Program-made: the position numbers and the translations under genes
The notes under the pieces: generated by a model
What the model saw: only the letters and a program-made list of their open reading frames with translations
Told to the model about the DNA's origin: nothing
The model's database searches: none
Shown here: positions 32,926 through 42,116 of the stretch, one piece after another
Layout of the letters: every line of letters starts with the position of its first letter
Position numbering within the stretch: the first letter of the stretch is position 1
Assembly: GCA_050187175.1 (NCBI GenBank)
Contig: JBFWXS010000004.1
Location: 62,001 to 126,000, forward strand
Length of the DNA stretch: 64,000 nucleotides
DNA from: Zeimonas sp050187175
GTDB lineage: Bacteria; Pseudomonadota; Gammaproteobacteria; Burkholderiales; Burkholderiaceae_E
Direction of reading: 5' to 3'

Positions 32926-34122
32926 ATGCCGAGAAACGCACGGGAATGGGCGGCGCGCCCCGAGCTGCCGCCGGATCACTTCGTCAGCGCCGACGTCTAC
33001 CGCGACGAGGCGCTGTTCAAGGAGGAGCAGCGGCTGCTGCTGGAGAAGACCTGGAAGTTCGCCTGCCACGAAAGCGAAGTGCCGCAGCCCGGCGATTACC
33101 GCACGCTGAGCTTCTGCGACTTGCCGCTGCTGGTGATACGCGGCGAGGACAAGCGGATCCGCACCTTCGTCAACGTCTGTTCGCACCGCTCGGCCGAACT
33201 GGTGCGCGCGCCGCGCGGCAATGCGAAGAAGCTCGTCTGCTTCTTCCATCTATGGGCCTACGATACCTACGGCAACTGCGTCAACCAGACGCGCAGCGTC
33301 GGCTACGAGCAGGAAGGCCCGCCGAAGGAGAAGTGCGGCCTGCGCGCGATCCGGACCGAGGTCAGCTGCGGGCTGGTGTTCATCAACCTCGACGAGAACG
33401 CCGATTCTCTGGAGAGCTTCCTGGCCGACTCGCTGGACACGCTGCGCGAGGCGCTGACTACCGAGCCGCTGGAGCTGTTCCACTATCACCAGTTCAAGGT
33501 CCATGCCAACTGGAAGCAGTGGCACGAGACGAACATGGAGCTGTACCACGAGTGGGGCCACGTGGTGAATCGGCGGCAGGGCGTCAGTTCGCCCGGCTAC
33601 CATGACCGGTACATCACGGTGGGCAAGAACGGCCACGTCTCGCTGCCGCCGTATCGCGTCTCGTACTCGAACATTCCCGGCTGGTCGGATCGCGACGCGC
33701 ACGTCTTTCCCGGCCTGCAGCCCGGCGAGATCCGCGCGGTCGACCTGTTTCCGAACACCTCCATCATCATCCGCGGCACGGCGATGCGGATCGACACTTC
33801 GACGCCGATCGCGCCCGGCCTGACGCTGATGGAGTTCCGCGGGCTCGGCCTGAAGAGCGATACGCCGGAGGTGCGCGAGCAGCGCATCAAGGCGCATAAC
33901 CAGTACTGGGGCCCGTTCGGCCGCACGCTGCCCGAGGACGGCTTCTTCGTGGAATCGGTCGAGCGCAGCAATCGCCACGCCGCCCGCTACAGCGTGATCT
34001 CGCGCCACGAGAACTTCGGCGCGCACGACGATGCGGCGCTGCGCGGCTACTACGCCGAGTGGGCGCGCCTGATGGGCAGATCGCCCAGCGATCCCAAGGC
34101 GCGCATCGGCGAGGGCGCGTGA
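32926..34122 (+). CDS. Rieske aromatic-ring-hydroxylating oxygenase, alpha subunit
   Basis: The 398-residue protein has an N-terminal Rieske domain whose [2Fe-2S] ligands are Cys85 and His87 (CSHRSAE) and Cys105 and His108 (CFFH). The catalytic domain contains NMELYHEWGH, which supplies mononuclear-iron histidines. Such subunits dihydroxylate or demethylate aromatic or other cyclic substrates. A beta-subunit gene follows, but no ferredoxin or reductase gene is nearby, so electrons must come from elsewhere. It is the first gene of a plus-strand operon. Confidence 0.92.
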   Translation: MPRNAREWAARPELPPDHFVSADVYRDEALFKEEQRLLLEKTWKFACHESEVPQPGDYRTLSFCDLPLLVIRGEDKRIRTFVNVCSHRSAELVRAPRGNAKKLVCFFHLWAYDTYGNCVNQTRSVGYEQEGPPKEKCGLRAIRTEVSCGLVFINLDENADSLESFLADSLDTLREALTTEPLELFHYHQFKVHANWKQWHETNMELYHEWGHVVNRRQGVSSPGYHDRYITVGKNGHVSLPPYRVSYSNIPGWSDRDAHVFPGLQPGEIRAVDLFPNTSIIIRGTAMRIDTSTPIAPGLTLMEFRGLGLKSDTPEVREQRIKAHNQYWGPFGRTLPEDGFFVESVERSNRHAARYSVISRHENFGAHDDAALRGYYAEWARLMGRSPSDPKARIGEGA

Positions 34123-34127
34123 AGCCC

Positions 34128-34580
34128 ATGACTCACGATTCCGTACGCGAGCTCATCGCCCGTTCGTGCCTTGCGCTGGACGAAGAGCGCTTCTCCGACT
34201 ATCTCGATCTGTGCGCCGACGACTACCGCTACCGGATCCTCGCGCACAGCACGGAAATCGACCGCGAGATGACCTGGCTCGACGTCGACCGGCAGGAGCT
34301 GGCCGCGATGTTCGAGATGATTCCGCAGCACGTCCGCATGCAGGGGCGGATGCGGCGCCATGTCAGCGTCTACACGGTGGTGCCTTCCGTACCGGGCAGG
34401 CTGGCGGTGCGCAGCTCGCTGGTCGTGCATTTCACCAATCTCGACGGCGAGACCAGCCTGTTCGCCGTCGGTGAGTTCCGCGACGTCGTCGGCGATTCCG
34501 CAGCGGGAGCCAGGCTGCTGGCGCGCGACGTGTTTCTCGACACGCGAGTCCTTGGTGCGGGCTCGCACATGCCGATCTGA
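34128..34580 (+). CDS. Ring-hydroxylating oxygenase, beta subunit (SnoaL-like)
   Basis: The 150-residue protein has the cone-shaped NTF2-like fold of dioxygenase beta subunits (RELIARSCLALDEERFSDYL, LCADDYRYRILAHS, MRRHVSVYTVV). It stabilises the alpha subunit rather than catalysing. ATG 34128 is listed; a GTG at 34119 overlapping the alpha-subunit stop (GTGA) is an equally good start with GAGG just upstream. Alpha and beta are translationally coupled either way. Confidence 0.88.
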   Translation: MTHDSVRELIARSCLALDEERFSDYLDLCADDYRYRILAHSTEIDREMTWLDVDRQELAAMFEMIPQHVRMQGRMRRHVSVYTVVPSVPGRLAVRSSLVVHFTNLDGETSLFAVGEFRDVVGDSAAGARLLARDVFLDTRVLGAGSHMPI

Positions 34581-34639
34581 ACCCCGGCGCGAGCCAGGCG
34601 GGCGGCTGATTCAAACAAGCACGTGAAGGAGACAGGAGC

Positions 34640-35716
34640 ATGAAGAGTTTCAGCAAAGCGTTCAGCAAGGCGTCCGCCAGGATCGCCAGGATGTCCGGCA
34701 AGGCGGCCGCGGGCATGGCCGGGGCGATGCTCGCGCTGTCGGTGGCCGCGCAGCCCAGCACCGTCAAGGAGCCCGCGGTCAGCGCCGACGGCAAGACGAT
34801 CCGGCTGCAGGTCTACCCGGGCGCGATCATCAATCTGATGCAGTGGGTCATGGTCGAGAGAGGCTTCTGCGCGTCTCACAAGCTGTCGTGCGAGCTGGTG
34901 TCGATCCCGTCGGCGCCGCTCGGCCTGCAGGCGCTGGTCGCGGGCAGCCTGGACGTCGTCATCTCGTCGGCCGACGTGGTGGCGCAGGCGATCGTCGGCG
35001 GCGCGCCGGTCCAGTACGTCGGCGGTCTGCTGCCGGCGCCGCCGTTCGCGCTGTCGATGCGCTCGGACGTCAGCGCGGTGAACCGCACGGCCCCGTATCC
35101 CGAGAACGTGAAGAGCATCCGCGGCATGAAGATCGGCGTCACCGCGCGAGGCGCGGGTCCGGAGGTGCAGATGCGGCTGCTGCTCGCCGAGGCCGGCATG
35201 GACCCCGACAAGGACGTCGTCTACGTCGCCGTCGGTTCGCCGTCGGCGCAGTACGCGGCGCTGGCGGCCAAGCAGATCGACGGCGTCATGGGCTTCGAGC
35301 CGCTGCCGACCATCTGTGACTCGTCATCGCTGTGCAGCAACCTGGTCGACCTGCGCAAGGGGCAGGGGCCGGTCATCGGGCGCGGCGGCAGCGCTGTCAC
35401 CTACGTCGCTGCGCGCAGCCTCATCCAGAACAATCCGGCCGTCGTCGATGCCTTCCGGCAGGCCTCGGCCGAAGCCATCGAATGGTCGTCCAAGCCCGAG
35501 AACTTTCCGCAGCTGATGACCATCGTGCGCAAGTACTTCACGCTGGGCAACCTGCCCGATGCCGAGGCGGTCACCGAGCGGCTGGTGAAGAACCAGGTGG
35601 CCTCGTACCACTGGGTCCTGAACCGCGACGGCATGAAGGCCTACGTGGCCAATCTCACCAAGGACAAGCCCGGCGCGCCGAACCTCGGCAGCATGATCTA
35701 CCAGAAGGCGTACTGA
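34640..35716 (+). CDS. ABC transporter substrate-binding protein (NMT1/SsuA-like)
   Basis: The 358-residue protein starts with a long basic N-region and a hydrophobic segment (AAAGMAGAMLALSVAAQ). It continues with the type-2 periplasmic binding fold typical of taurine, nitrate and thiamine-precursor receptors (QWVMVERGFCASHKLSCELV, GLQALVAGSLDVVISSADVV, RGMKIGVTARGAGPEVQMRL). GAAGGAGACAGGAGC provides a strong ribosome site. It delivers ligand to the ATPase and permease encoded next. Confidence 0.9.
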   Translation: MKSFSKAFSKASARIARMSGKAAAGMAGAMLALSVAAQPSTVKEPAVSADGKTIRLQVYPGAIINLMQWVMVERGFCASHKLSCELVSIPSAPLGLQALVAGSLDVVISSADVVAQAIVGGAPVQYVGGLLPAPPFALSMRSDVSAVNRTAPYPENVKSIRGMKIGVTARGAGPEVQMRLLLAEAGMDPDKDVVYVAVGSPSAQYAALAAKQIDGVMGFEPLPTICDSSSLCSNLVDLRKGQGPVIGRGGSAVTYVAARSLIQNNPAVVDAFRQASAEAIEWSSKPENFPQLMTIVRKYFTLGNLPDAEAVTERLVKNQVASYHWVLNRDGMKAYVANLTKDKPGAPNLGSMIYQKAY

Positions 35717-35720
35717 GGCT

Positions 35721-36509
35721 ATGCAGCAACCCGGTGCCATCGCGATCGACGGGCTGACGCATTCGTTCGAGGGCAGGGTCACCGCCTTGCAGGACATCGC
35801 GCTGACGGTCAGCCCCGGCGAGTTCGTGTCCATCGTCGGCCCCTCGGGCTGCGGCAAGACGACGATCCTGAACATCGTCGCCGGCCTCGTTCCGCTGGAG
35901 CGGGGGCGGGTCAGCATCGACGGTACCCAGCCGAAATCGGGGCGGCACGACGTCGCCTACATGCTGGCGCGGGACTGCCTGTTTCCGTGGCTGACGGCTG
36001 AAGAGAACGCCGAGCTCGGCAACTCGTTCCGCGACATGCCGCGCGCCGAGCGCAAGGCGAAGGCGGACGCGCTGCTGACCGCGGTGGGCCTGCGCGATTT
36101 CAAGCGGGCCTATCCGAAGGAACTGTCGCACGGCATGCGCCAGCGCGTGGCCCTGGCGCGCACCTTCTCGATGCCGTCGCCGGTGCTGCTGATGGACGAA
36201 CCGTTCGGCGCGCTCGACGCGCAGACCAAGCTGCAGCTCGAGGACGTGCTGCTGTCGCTGTGGTCGCGCGAGAAGCGGACGGTTCTGTTCATTACGCACG
36301 ACCTCAGCGAGGCCGTGACGCTGTCGGACCGCGTCGTCGTCATGAGCGCGCGGCCGGGCCGCATCTGCGCCGACATCCGGATTCCGCTCGAGCGGCCGCG
36401 CTCGGTCCGCTCGCTGCAGAAGGATCCCCGCTATCACGAACTCTATGCCGAGATCTGGGAGAAGCTCGAGCACGGCATCTATGACGCCGCCACGGCGGGG
36501 GCCGCATGA
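35721..36509 (+). CDS. ABC transporter ATP-binding protein (SsuB/TauB type)
   Basis: The 262-residue ATPase shows Walker A GPSGCGKTT, the signature LSHGMRQRVALART (SHG in place of the usual SGG), Walker B VLLMDEPFGALD and the switch His in FITHDLSEAV. It energises uptake with the neighbouring receptor and permease. It starts four bases after the receptor stop and overlaps the permease gene by four bases. Confidence 0.93.
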   Translation: MQQPGAIAIDGLTHSFEGRVTALQDIALTVSPGEFVSIVGPSGCGKTTILNIVAGLVPLERGRVSIDGTQPKSGRHDVAYMLARDCLFPWLTAEENAELGNSFRDMPRAERKAKADALLTAVGLRDFKRAYPKELSHGMRQRVALARTFSMPSPVLLMDEPFGALDAQTKLQLEDVLLSLWSREKRTVLFITHDLSEAVTLSDRVVVMSARPGRICADIRIPLERPRSVRSLQKDPRYHELYAEIWEKLEHGIYDAATAGAA

Positions 36510-37333
36510 GTACCGCAAGCAGCAAGCTGAAGATCGCCGCGGCCTCGCGAACCGAAGCCGGGACGGTGGCGGTTCCGCCGGCCAGGCGCGTACCGATCTG
36601 GCCGTTCCAGGTGGCCACGCTGATCGCGGTCGGCATCCTGTGGGAGTACGTCGCGCGCAACGGCATCGTCGATCCGCTGTTCATCGGCACGCCGTCGAAG
36701 ATCGCGGCTTTCTTCTTCAATGAGCTGTTCGTGACGCGCAAGCTGGCGGACGACATGATGTGGACGCTGGTCAGCACCGGCATCGCGTTCGGTCTCGGCA
36801 GCGCGGCAGGCATCGCCACCGGCCTGGTGTTCGTGTCGTTCCCGTGGGTCGAGAAGTTCTGCGACCCTTTCTTCGCCGCGCTCAACGCGCTGCCGCGCAT
36901 CGCGCTGGCGCCGCTGTTCCTGCTGTGGTTCGGGCTGGGCATCGCATCCAAGATCGCGCTCGGCTTCAGCCTGACCTACTTCATCGTGCTCAGCAGCACC
37001 GTGGCGGGCGCGCGCAGTGTCGATCGCGACTTTCTGACGCTGGCCAGGACGCTGGGCGCCTCGCCGGCGCGCATCTTCATGCGCATCACGCTGGTGAGCG
37101 CCGTGCCGACGCTCTTCTCGGGCCTGCGGCTCGGCCTGATCTACGCGCTGCTCGGCGTGATCGCCGGCGAGATCATCTCGGCGCAGCACGGTCTCGGACA
37201 GCAGCTCAGCTATCTGGCCGGCACCTTCCAGATCGACGGCGTCTTTGCGGTGCTGCTGCTGCTGGCGCTGATAGGCAGCGGCCTGACATACGGAATGTCG
37301 GCTCTCGAATCGCGGCTCATCCGCTGGCGCTGA
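36506..37333 (+). CDS. ABC transporter permease (SsuC/TauC type)
   Basis: The 275-residue membrane protein has about six hydrophobic helices and the cytoplasmic EAA coupling loop ARTLGASPARIFMRITLV. The start ATGA overlaps the ATPase stop. The N-terminal 30 residues are polar and cytoplasmic. The three-gene importer sits between the Rieske oxygenase and aldehyde dehydrogenase genes, so it most likely imports the oxygenase substrate. Confidence 0.92.
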   Translation: MSTASSKLKIAAASRTEAGTVAVPPARRVPIWPFQVATLIAVGILWEYVARNGIVDPLFIGTPSKIAAFFFNELFVTRKLADDMMWTLVSTGIAFGLGSAAGIATGLVFVSFPWVEKFCDPFFAALNALPRIALAPLFLLWFGLGIASKIALGFSLTYFIVLSSTVAGARSVDRDFLTLARTLGASPARIFMRITLVSAVPTLFSGLRLGLIYALLGVIAGEIISAQHGLGQQLSYLAGTFQIDGVFAVLLLLALIGSGLTYGMSALESRLIRWR

Positions 37334-37360
37334 GCACGACTTATCTTGCGAGGAGCGAAC

Positions 37361-38791
37361 ATGCAGATCATGGGGCTTAGGAACTTCATAGACGGACAGT
37401 TCCGTTCGGCGGCCGGCGCGGCGATGGACGTGTCGAATCCCGCCACCGGCCGCGTCGTCGGCAGCCTGCCCGACAGCGGCGAGCAGGAAGTCGGCCAGGC
37501 GGTCGACGCAGCACAGCGCGCGCAGCCGGGCTGGGCCAAGCTGCCGGCCGTAGCGCGCGCCGCGTATCTGCGCAAGATCGCGGCGCGCATCCGTGAGCGC
37601 AGCGACGCGATCGCGCGCACTGTCGTGACCGAGCAGGGCAAGACGCTGGCGCTGGCCGGCGGCGAGGTCGCGTTCGCCGCCGAGTACTTCGACTACATGG
37701 CGGAGTGGGCGCGGCGGCTGGAAGGGGAGATCATCAGCAGCGACCGGCCCGGCGAGACCATCCTGATGCTGCGCCAGCCGATCGGCGTGGTCGCCGGCAT
37801 CCTACCGTGGAACTTCCCGTTCTTCCTGATCGCGCGCAAAGTGGCGCCGGCACTGGTCACCGGCAACACGGTGGTGATCAAGCCGAGCGAGGAGACGCCG
37901 CTGAGCGCCGAGCTGTTCGCGCAGCTCACCGTCGAATGCGAGCTGCCGCCGGGCGTGATCAACATCGTGCACGGCCGCGGCGCTTCGACCGGCGCCGCAC
38001 TGTCGGCGCATCCGGGCGTCGGCATGGTCAGCTTCACCGGCAGCGTGGAGACCGGCTCGCGGATCATGGCGGCCGCTGCGCGCAACATCACGAAAGTGAA
38101 CCTGGAGCTGGGCGGCAAGGCGCCGGCCATCGTCATGCCCGATGCCGATCTGGAGCTCGCGGCCAATGCGATCAAGGGCGGCCGGCTGCTGAACAGCGGG
38201 CAGGCCTGCAATTGCCCGGAGCGGATCTACGTTCATCGATCGGTCCGCGACGCCTTCGTCGAAAAGCTCGCCGCGGCGATGAAGGGCGCCACCTACGGCG
38301 ATCCGCTGAGCGCCGTCGACATGGGGCCGCTGATCAGCGAGCGTCATGCCCGCAAGGTGTCGGGCATGGTCGAGAAGGCGCGGGGCGAGGGCGCGGAGCT
38401 GGTGACCGGCGGACGCAGCGTCGAGCTGGCGGGCGGTCACTATTTCGAGCCCACTGTGCTGATCGGTTGCGGCCAGCAGACTGACGTGATGCAGCGCGAA
38501 GTCTTCGGCCCGGTGCTGCCGGTCGACGTGTTCGACACGCTGGACGAGGCGCTGTCCAAGGCGAACGACTCGGTGTACGGCCTGACCTCGGCCATCTACA
38601 CGCGCGACATGAGCACCGTGCTGCGCGCCTGCAACGAGCTGAAGTTCGGCGAAACCTACGTCAACCGCGAGAACTTCGAGGCGCTGCAGGGATTCCACGC
38701 CGGTGTGCGGAAGTCGGGCATAGGCGGCGCGGACGGCAAGCACGGCCTGTATGAGAACACGGTCCATCACATCGTCTATCTGCAGCAATGA
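37361..38791 (+). CDS. aldA: Lactaldehyde/glycolaldehyde-type aldehyde dehydrogenase (AldA-like)
   Basis: The 476-residue enzyme closely follows E. coli AldA. Shared blocks include DYMAEWARRLEGEIISSDRP, GILPWNFPFFLIARK, NITKVNLELGGKAPAIVMPD, the active site SGQACNCPERIYV with catalytic Cys283 (Cys285 in E. coli), and GFHAGVRKSGIGGADGKHGL. AldA oxidises lactaldehyde and glycolaldehyde. A two-carbon or three-carbon aldehyde released by the operon pathway is a reasonable inference. AGGAG lies five bases before ATG 37361. Confidence 0.9.
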   Translation: MQIMGLRNFIDGQFRSAAGAAMDVSNPATGRVVGSLPDSGEQEVGQAVDAAQRAQPGWAKLPAVARAAYLRKIAARIRERSDAIARTVVTEQGKTLALAGGEVAFAAEYFDYMAEWARRLEGEIISSDRPGETILMLRQPIGVVAGILPWNFPFFLIARKVAPALVTGNTVVIKPSEETPLSAELFAQLTVECELPPGVINIVHGRGASTGAALSAHPGVGMVSFTGSVETGSRIMAAAARNITKVNLELGGKAPAIVMPDADLELAANAIKGGRLLNSGQACNCPERIYVHRSVRDAFVEKLAAAMKGATYGDPLSAVDMGPLISERHARKVSGMVEKARGEGAELVTGGRSVELAGGHYFEPTVLIGCGQQTDVMQREVFGPVLPVDVFDTLDEALSKANDSVYGLTSAIYTRDMSTVLRACNELKFGETYVNRENFEALQGFHAGVRKSGIGGADGKHGLYENTVHHIVYLQQ

Positions 38792-38821
38792 GCAGGGCGT
38801 TCCCGAGCAGGGTGCCGCGCG

Positions 38822-39952
38822 ATGACTGAAGGCGGCCTGTTCTCTTCGCTGCGGATCCGGGGCCTCGACCTGCGCAATCGCATCGTCGTCTCCCCGATGT
38901 GCCAGTACGCCGCCGTCGACGGCATGGCCGGCGACTGGCACCTGGTCCATCTGGGCAAGTTCGCGCAGGGCGGTGCCGCCGCGGTAATGGTCGAGGCGAC
39001 CGCCGTCGAGGAAGGCGGCCGCATCACGCATGGCGACATGGGGATTTGGCGCGACGAGCAGATCGAGCCGCTGGCGCGCATCTGCCGCTTCGTCACGGCG
39101 ATGGGCGCGGTGCCCGGCATCCAGCTGTCGCATGCCGGCCGCAAGGGCAGCGCGCAGCGCCCCTGGCACGGCAACGGCCCGCTGGGCGAGCGCGACTGGC
39201 TGGAGCGCGGCGAACGGGCGTGGCCGGTGCCTGCGCCGAGCGGAATTCCAGTCGACGCCGAATGGCCGGTTCCGCATGCGCTGTCGGTGGCCGAGCTGGA
39301 CCGCATCCGAGCGAGCTGGTGCGAGGCTGCCGTGCGTGCGCACCGTGCCGGCTTCCGGATCGCCGAGGTCCATTGCGCGCACGGCTATCTGCTGCACCAG
39401 TTCCTGTCGCCGCTGACCAACCACCGGACCGACGATTACGGCGGCGACGAGCAGCGCCGCATGCGCTTTCCGCTGGAGGTGATCCGCAGCGTGCGCGCGG
39501 CCTGGCCGTCCGATCTGCCGCTGTTCGTCCGCATTTCCGCCGTCGATGGCTATGATGGCGGCCTCATGCTGGAGGATTCGATTCGATTCGCACGGGCGAT
39601 GGTCGAGCTTGGCGTCGACGTCGTGGACTGCTCCAGCGGCGGCCTGATCCGGCCCGCGATGGCGGCCACCGCGGTCAGTCCGCCGCCGGGATTCCAGGTT
39701 CCCTATGCCGAGGCGGTACGGGCTCAGACCGGCATCCGGACCATGGCCGTCGGCCTCATTCGCGAGGCGGCGCAGGCCGATGCGATCGTCCGGCAGGGCC
39801 GCGCCGATCTGGTCGCCATCGCGCGCGAAGCACTCTGGAATCCGAACTGGCCGATGTCCGCGGCGGGCGAGCTCGGGCTCGATCCGTTCCGCGACGTGCC
39901 GGTGAACTATTCGCTGTTCCTGCGGCGGCGTGTCGCCGCGGCGCGTGCATGA
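38822..39952 (+). CDS. Old Yellow Enzyme-family NADH:flavin oxidoreductase (XenA/YqjM-like)
   Basis: The 376-residue TIM-barrel flavoprotein shows IVVSPMCQYAAVDG, VPGIQLSHAGRKGSAQRPW, the substrate-site CAHGYLLHQF (the OYE His pair is replaced here by His-Gly-Tyr) and SPLTNHRTDDYGG. These mark the thermophilic-like XenA/YqjM class. It reduces activated double bonds such as those of enones. The stop overlaps the following iclR gene (ATGA). Confidence 0.92.
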   Translation: MTEGGLFSSLRIRGLDLRNRIVVSPMCQYAAVDGMAGDWHLVHLGKFAQGGAAAVMVEATAVEEGGRITHGDMGIWRDEQIEPLARICRFVTAMGAVPGIQLSHAGRKGSAQRPWHGNGPLGERDWLERGERAWPVPAPSGIPVDAEWPVPHALSVAELDRIRASWCEAAVRAHRAGFRIAEVHCAHGYLLHQFLSPLTNHRTDDYGGDEQRRMRFPLEVIRSVRAAWPSDLPLFVRISAVDGYDGGLMLEDSIRFARAMVELGVDVVDCSSGGLIRPAMAATAVSPPPGFQVPYAEAVRAQTGIRTMAVGLIREAAQADAIVRQGRADLVAIAREALWNPNWPMSAAGELGLDPFRDVPVNYSLFLRRRVAAARA

Positions 39953-40833
39953 GCCGGCCTTCATCACGATCGACTTCAAACATGACCAAGGCACCCAAGG
40001 TTCTGGTGGACGGAGAGCAATCGCAACTGCCGGGGTCCAAGCCGCGCCTAAGGGTCCTGAAGACCGAGGCGCCGGCGAAGCAGGTCCGCGAGAGCAGCCA
40101 CGACCGGCTGTTTGCGATCATCGATCTGTTCACGCTCGAACGGCCCGTCTGGACCGCCGAGGAGATCGGCGCGGCGCTGTCGCTGTCGCGCACCACGCTG
40201 TACCGCTACCTGCGTACATTGGGCACGGCCGGCTTCGTCGCGCCGCTGGGCAGCGGTCGCTTCGTGCTCGGTCCGCGCGTCATCGAGCTGGACCGTCAGA
40301 TCCGGCTGTCCGATCCGCTGCTGAAGGTCGCCGTGCCGGTGATGCAGAAGGCGATCGGCAAGTTCGACGGACTGCTGCTGCTGTGCACCTACTATCGCGA
40401 CAAAGTGATGACCATCCATCACGAATCGTCGGATCCCGGCTATCGCTTCAGCATGCAGCGCGGCCAGCCGTTTCCGCTGTTCCGCGGCTCGCCGTCGAAG
40501 TCCATCCTCGCGCATCTGCCGCCGTATCAGCTGAAGACGCTGATGCTGCATGAAGCACGGGCCATACGCGAAGCAGGGCTCGGCGAAACCTGGCCGGAGT
40601 TCCGCGACAAGCTGCGCGCGATCCGCAATGCCGGCGTCTGCGTCGCACTCGGCGAGATCGACCCGGAGCTGTTCGGCATGAGCGCGCCCATCTTCCGCGG
40701 TCCGGGCGACATCGCCGGCAGCCTCACGGTGGTCATCGCCAAGAAGAAGTTCAAGGAAGCGCATCTGCCGCGCTATATCGAGATGGCCAAGAAGGGCGCC
40801 GCCGAGATCAGCGCGGGCGTCACGCAACCCTAG
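39949..40833 (+). CDS. IclR-family regulator inside the Rieske operon
   Basis: The 294-residue protein has a winged helix (WTAEEIGAALSLSRTTLYRY) and a C-terminal domain resembling the IclR effector domain (PFPLFRGSPSKSILAHLPPY). It starts within the stop of the OYE gene, so the regulator is translated from the operon message. An ATG at 39982 is an alternative start. It may regulate the operon promoter upstream of 32926, but I find no GTTC-N9-GAAC site there. Confidence 0.88.
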   Translation: MSRPSSRSTSNMTKAPKVLVDGEQSQLPGSKPRLRVLKTEAPAKQVRESSHDRLFAIIDLFTLERPVWTAEEIGAALSLSRTTLYRYLRTLGTAGFVAPLGSGRFVLGPRVIELDRQIRLSDPLLKVAVPVMQKAIGKFDGLLLLCTYYRDKVMTIHHESSDPGYRFSMQRGQPFPLFRGSPSKSILAHLPPYQLKTLMLHEARAIREAGLGETWPEFRDKLRAIRNAGVCVALGEIDPELFGMSAPIFRGPGDIAGSLTVVIAKKKFKEAHLPRYIEMAKKGAAEISAGVTQP

Positions 40834-40851
40834 CCCAGGAAGTCCGTTGCC

Positions 40852-41700
40852 ATGGGAGCTGTTCACCATCCGCAGATCATCGAGCTCGGCCGGCGGCGCG
40901 CGCTCGTGTTCGATTCGGCCACGCATGTGGAAGCCTACGTCGCGAGCCTGCCGGACAAGCCGGCGGGCGACGTGCTGATCACGGCATCGTATGCCGGCGT
41001 GCTGTGCGCCCGGATGGTGATGTCGGCACAGCCGAGCGCGGCGATCGGGCTGGACTGCGCCATCGGCAAGGACGGCGCCGGCATCGCCGGGCTCTGGTAC
41101 TACGAGGCGCTCGGCATCCCGGCCGGCGCGGTGGATTCGATGAGCGCCGAGATGGGCAACGGCGCCGACATGTATCGATGCGGCGTGCTGAGCCGCGTCA
41201 ACGACTGCGCGCAGCGGATGGGCGTGGAGCCCGGCCTGAGCGTGCAGCAGGCCGCCGAGGCGCTGGCGACCGGCTCGCGGCGGCCGACGTCCTTCGATCC
41301 GGCACGGCGCCTGGTCGTTCATGTCGCGGCGAACGGCCGCAGCATCGTCTGCACCGATTCAATCGCATACGCGCTGCCCGAGGACCGCGAACGCAACGTG
41401 CTGTGCACGGCGGGCCATACCGGCCGCAGCGTCGTCGAGTACTTCCGCGGCTTCCGGCCATGGGCCTTCATCTGCTCCGACGGCGGGATAGGCAAGAACG
41501 ACAGCGGCATCAGCGCGCTCGCGGCGGTCGATGAGGACGGCATCGCCGGCGCGTCGGTGAGCGCGCTGACGGCCCGCATGGGCGACGGGCAGAGCACTTA
41601 TTTCGACGGCGTCATCAGCGCCGTCAACCGCACCGCCGCCGCCAAGGGGGTCCGCGTCGGACAGACGGCGATCGAGGCGGCGCGGCTGCTGCTCGAATAG
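40852..41700 (+). CDS. Unknown protein made of two internal repeats
   Basis: I do not recognise this 282-residue family. It is an internal duplication: residues 41-139 and 183-281 align along their length. They share a leading VL-[IC]-TA-x(2)-[AT]-G strand, an I-G-K-[DN]-x-[AS]-G-I motif (AIGKDGAGIAG and GIGKNDSGISA), a D-[SG]-x-S-A-E-M-G-[ND]-G/L-T-A-R-M-G-D-G block and a G-V-[LI]-S-x-V-N-x(2)-A end. There is no signal peptide or membrane segment. CCAGGAAG precedes the ATG. Position between a regulator and a cupin gene suggests a catabolic or sensing role; no function is claimed. Confidence 0.82.
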   Translation: MGAVHHPQIIELGRRRALVFDSATHVEAYVASLPDKPAGDVLITASYAGVLCARMVMSAQPSAAIGLDCAIGKDGAGIAGLWYYEALGIPAGAVDSMSAEMGNGADMYRCGVLSRVNDCAQRMGVEPGLSVQQAAEALATGSRRPTSFDPARRLVVHVAANGRSIVCTDSIAYALPEDRERNVLCTAGHTGRSVVEYFRGFRPWAFICSDGGIGKNDSGISALAAVDEDGIAGASVSALTARMGDGQSTYFDGVISAVNRTAAAKGVRVGQTAIEAARLLLE

Positions 41701-41717
41701 CGATGAAGGAGCGCGCC

Positions 41718-42116
41718 ATGGCACATACTCCGTTTCTCCCCGGCCAGGAACGGCTGACCGAGCTCGATTCGCGCTATGTCGACGTCGACGCCTTGCCCTG
41801 GAAGCCGACGCCGACGCCCGGAATCGAAATGAAGATCCTGCTGCAGGACGAAGCGTCGGGGCTGCTGACCGCGCTGTTCCGCTGGCAGCCCGGGACCGAG
41901 CTCGATCTGCACGAGCACGTCGAGATCGAGCAGACCTACGTGCTCGAAGGCAGCATCGTCGATGACGAAGGCGAGGCAGTGGCCGGCGACTACGTCTGGC
42001 GGCCGAAAGGCAATCGCCACATCGCACGCTCGCCGAACGGCGCCCTGGTGCTGTCCTTCTTCCTGAAGCCGAACCGCTTCCTCAGCGGCAAGGCGGCCGG
42101 CCGGGAGCTGAAGTGA
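41718..42116 (+). CDS. Cupin-domain protein (ChrR-like)
   Basis: The 132-residue protein is a single small beta-barrel. It shows LLTALFRWQPGTELDLHEHV, EQTYVLEGSIVDDEGEAVAG and a late His in KGNRHIARSPNG, giving a His/Glu metal site typical of cupins. Start 41718 follows AAGGAG with six-base spacing; ATG 41703 is upstream of that site. Its role may be isomerase-like or protective; the stop overlaps the next gene (GTGA). Confidence 0.85.
   Translation: MAHTPFLPGQERLTELDSRYVDVDALPWKPTPTPGIEMKILLQDEASGLLTALFRWQPGTELDLHEHVEIEQTYVLEGSIVDDEGEAVAGDYVWRPKGNRHIARSPNGALVLSFFLKPNRFLSGKAAGRELK

Noticed and set aside
37802..39994. A 730-residue minus-strand frame opposite aldA and the OYE gene
   Set aside because: Its long openness comes from GC-rich third positions of the plus-strand genes; no family motif is visible.
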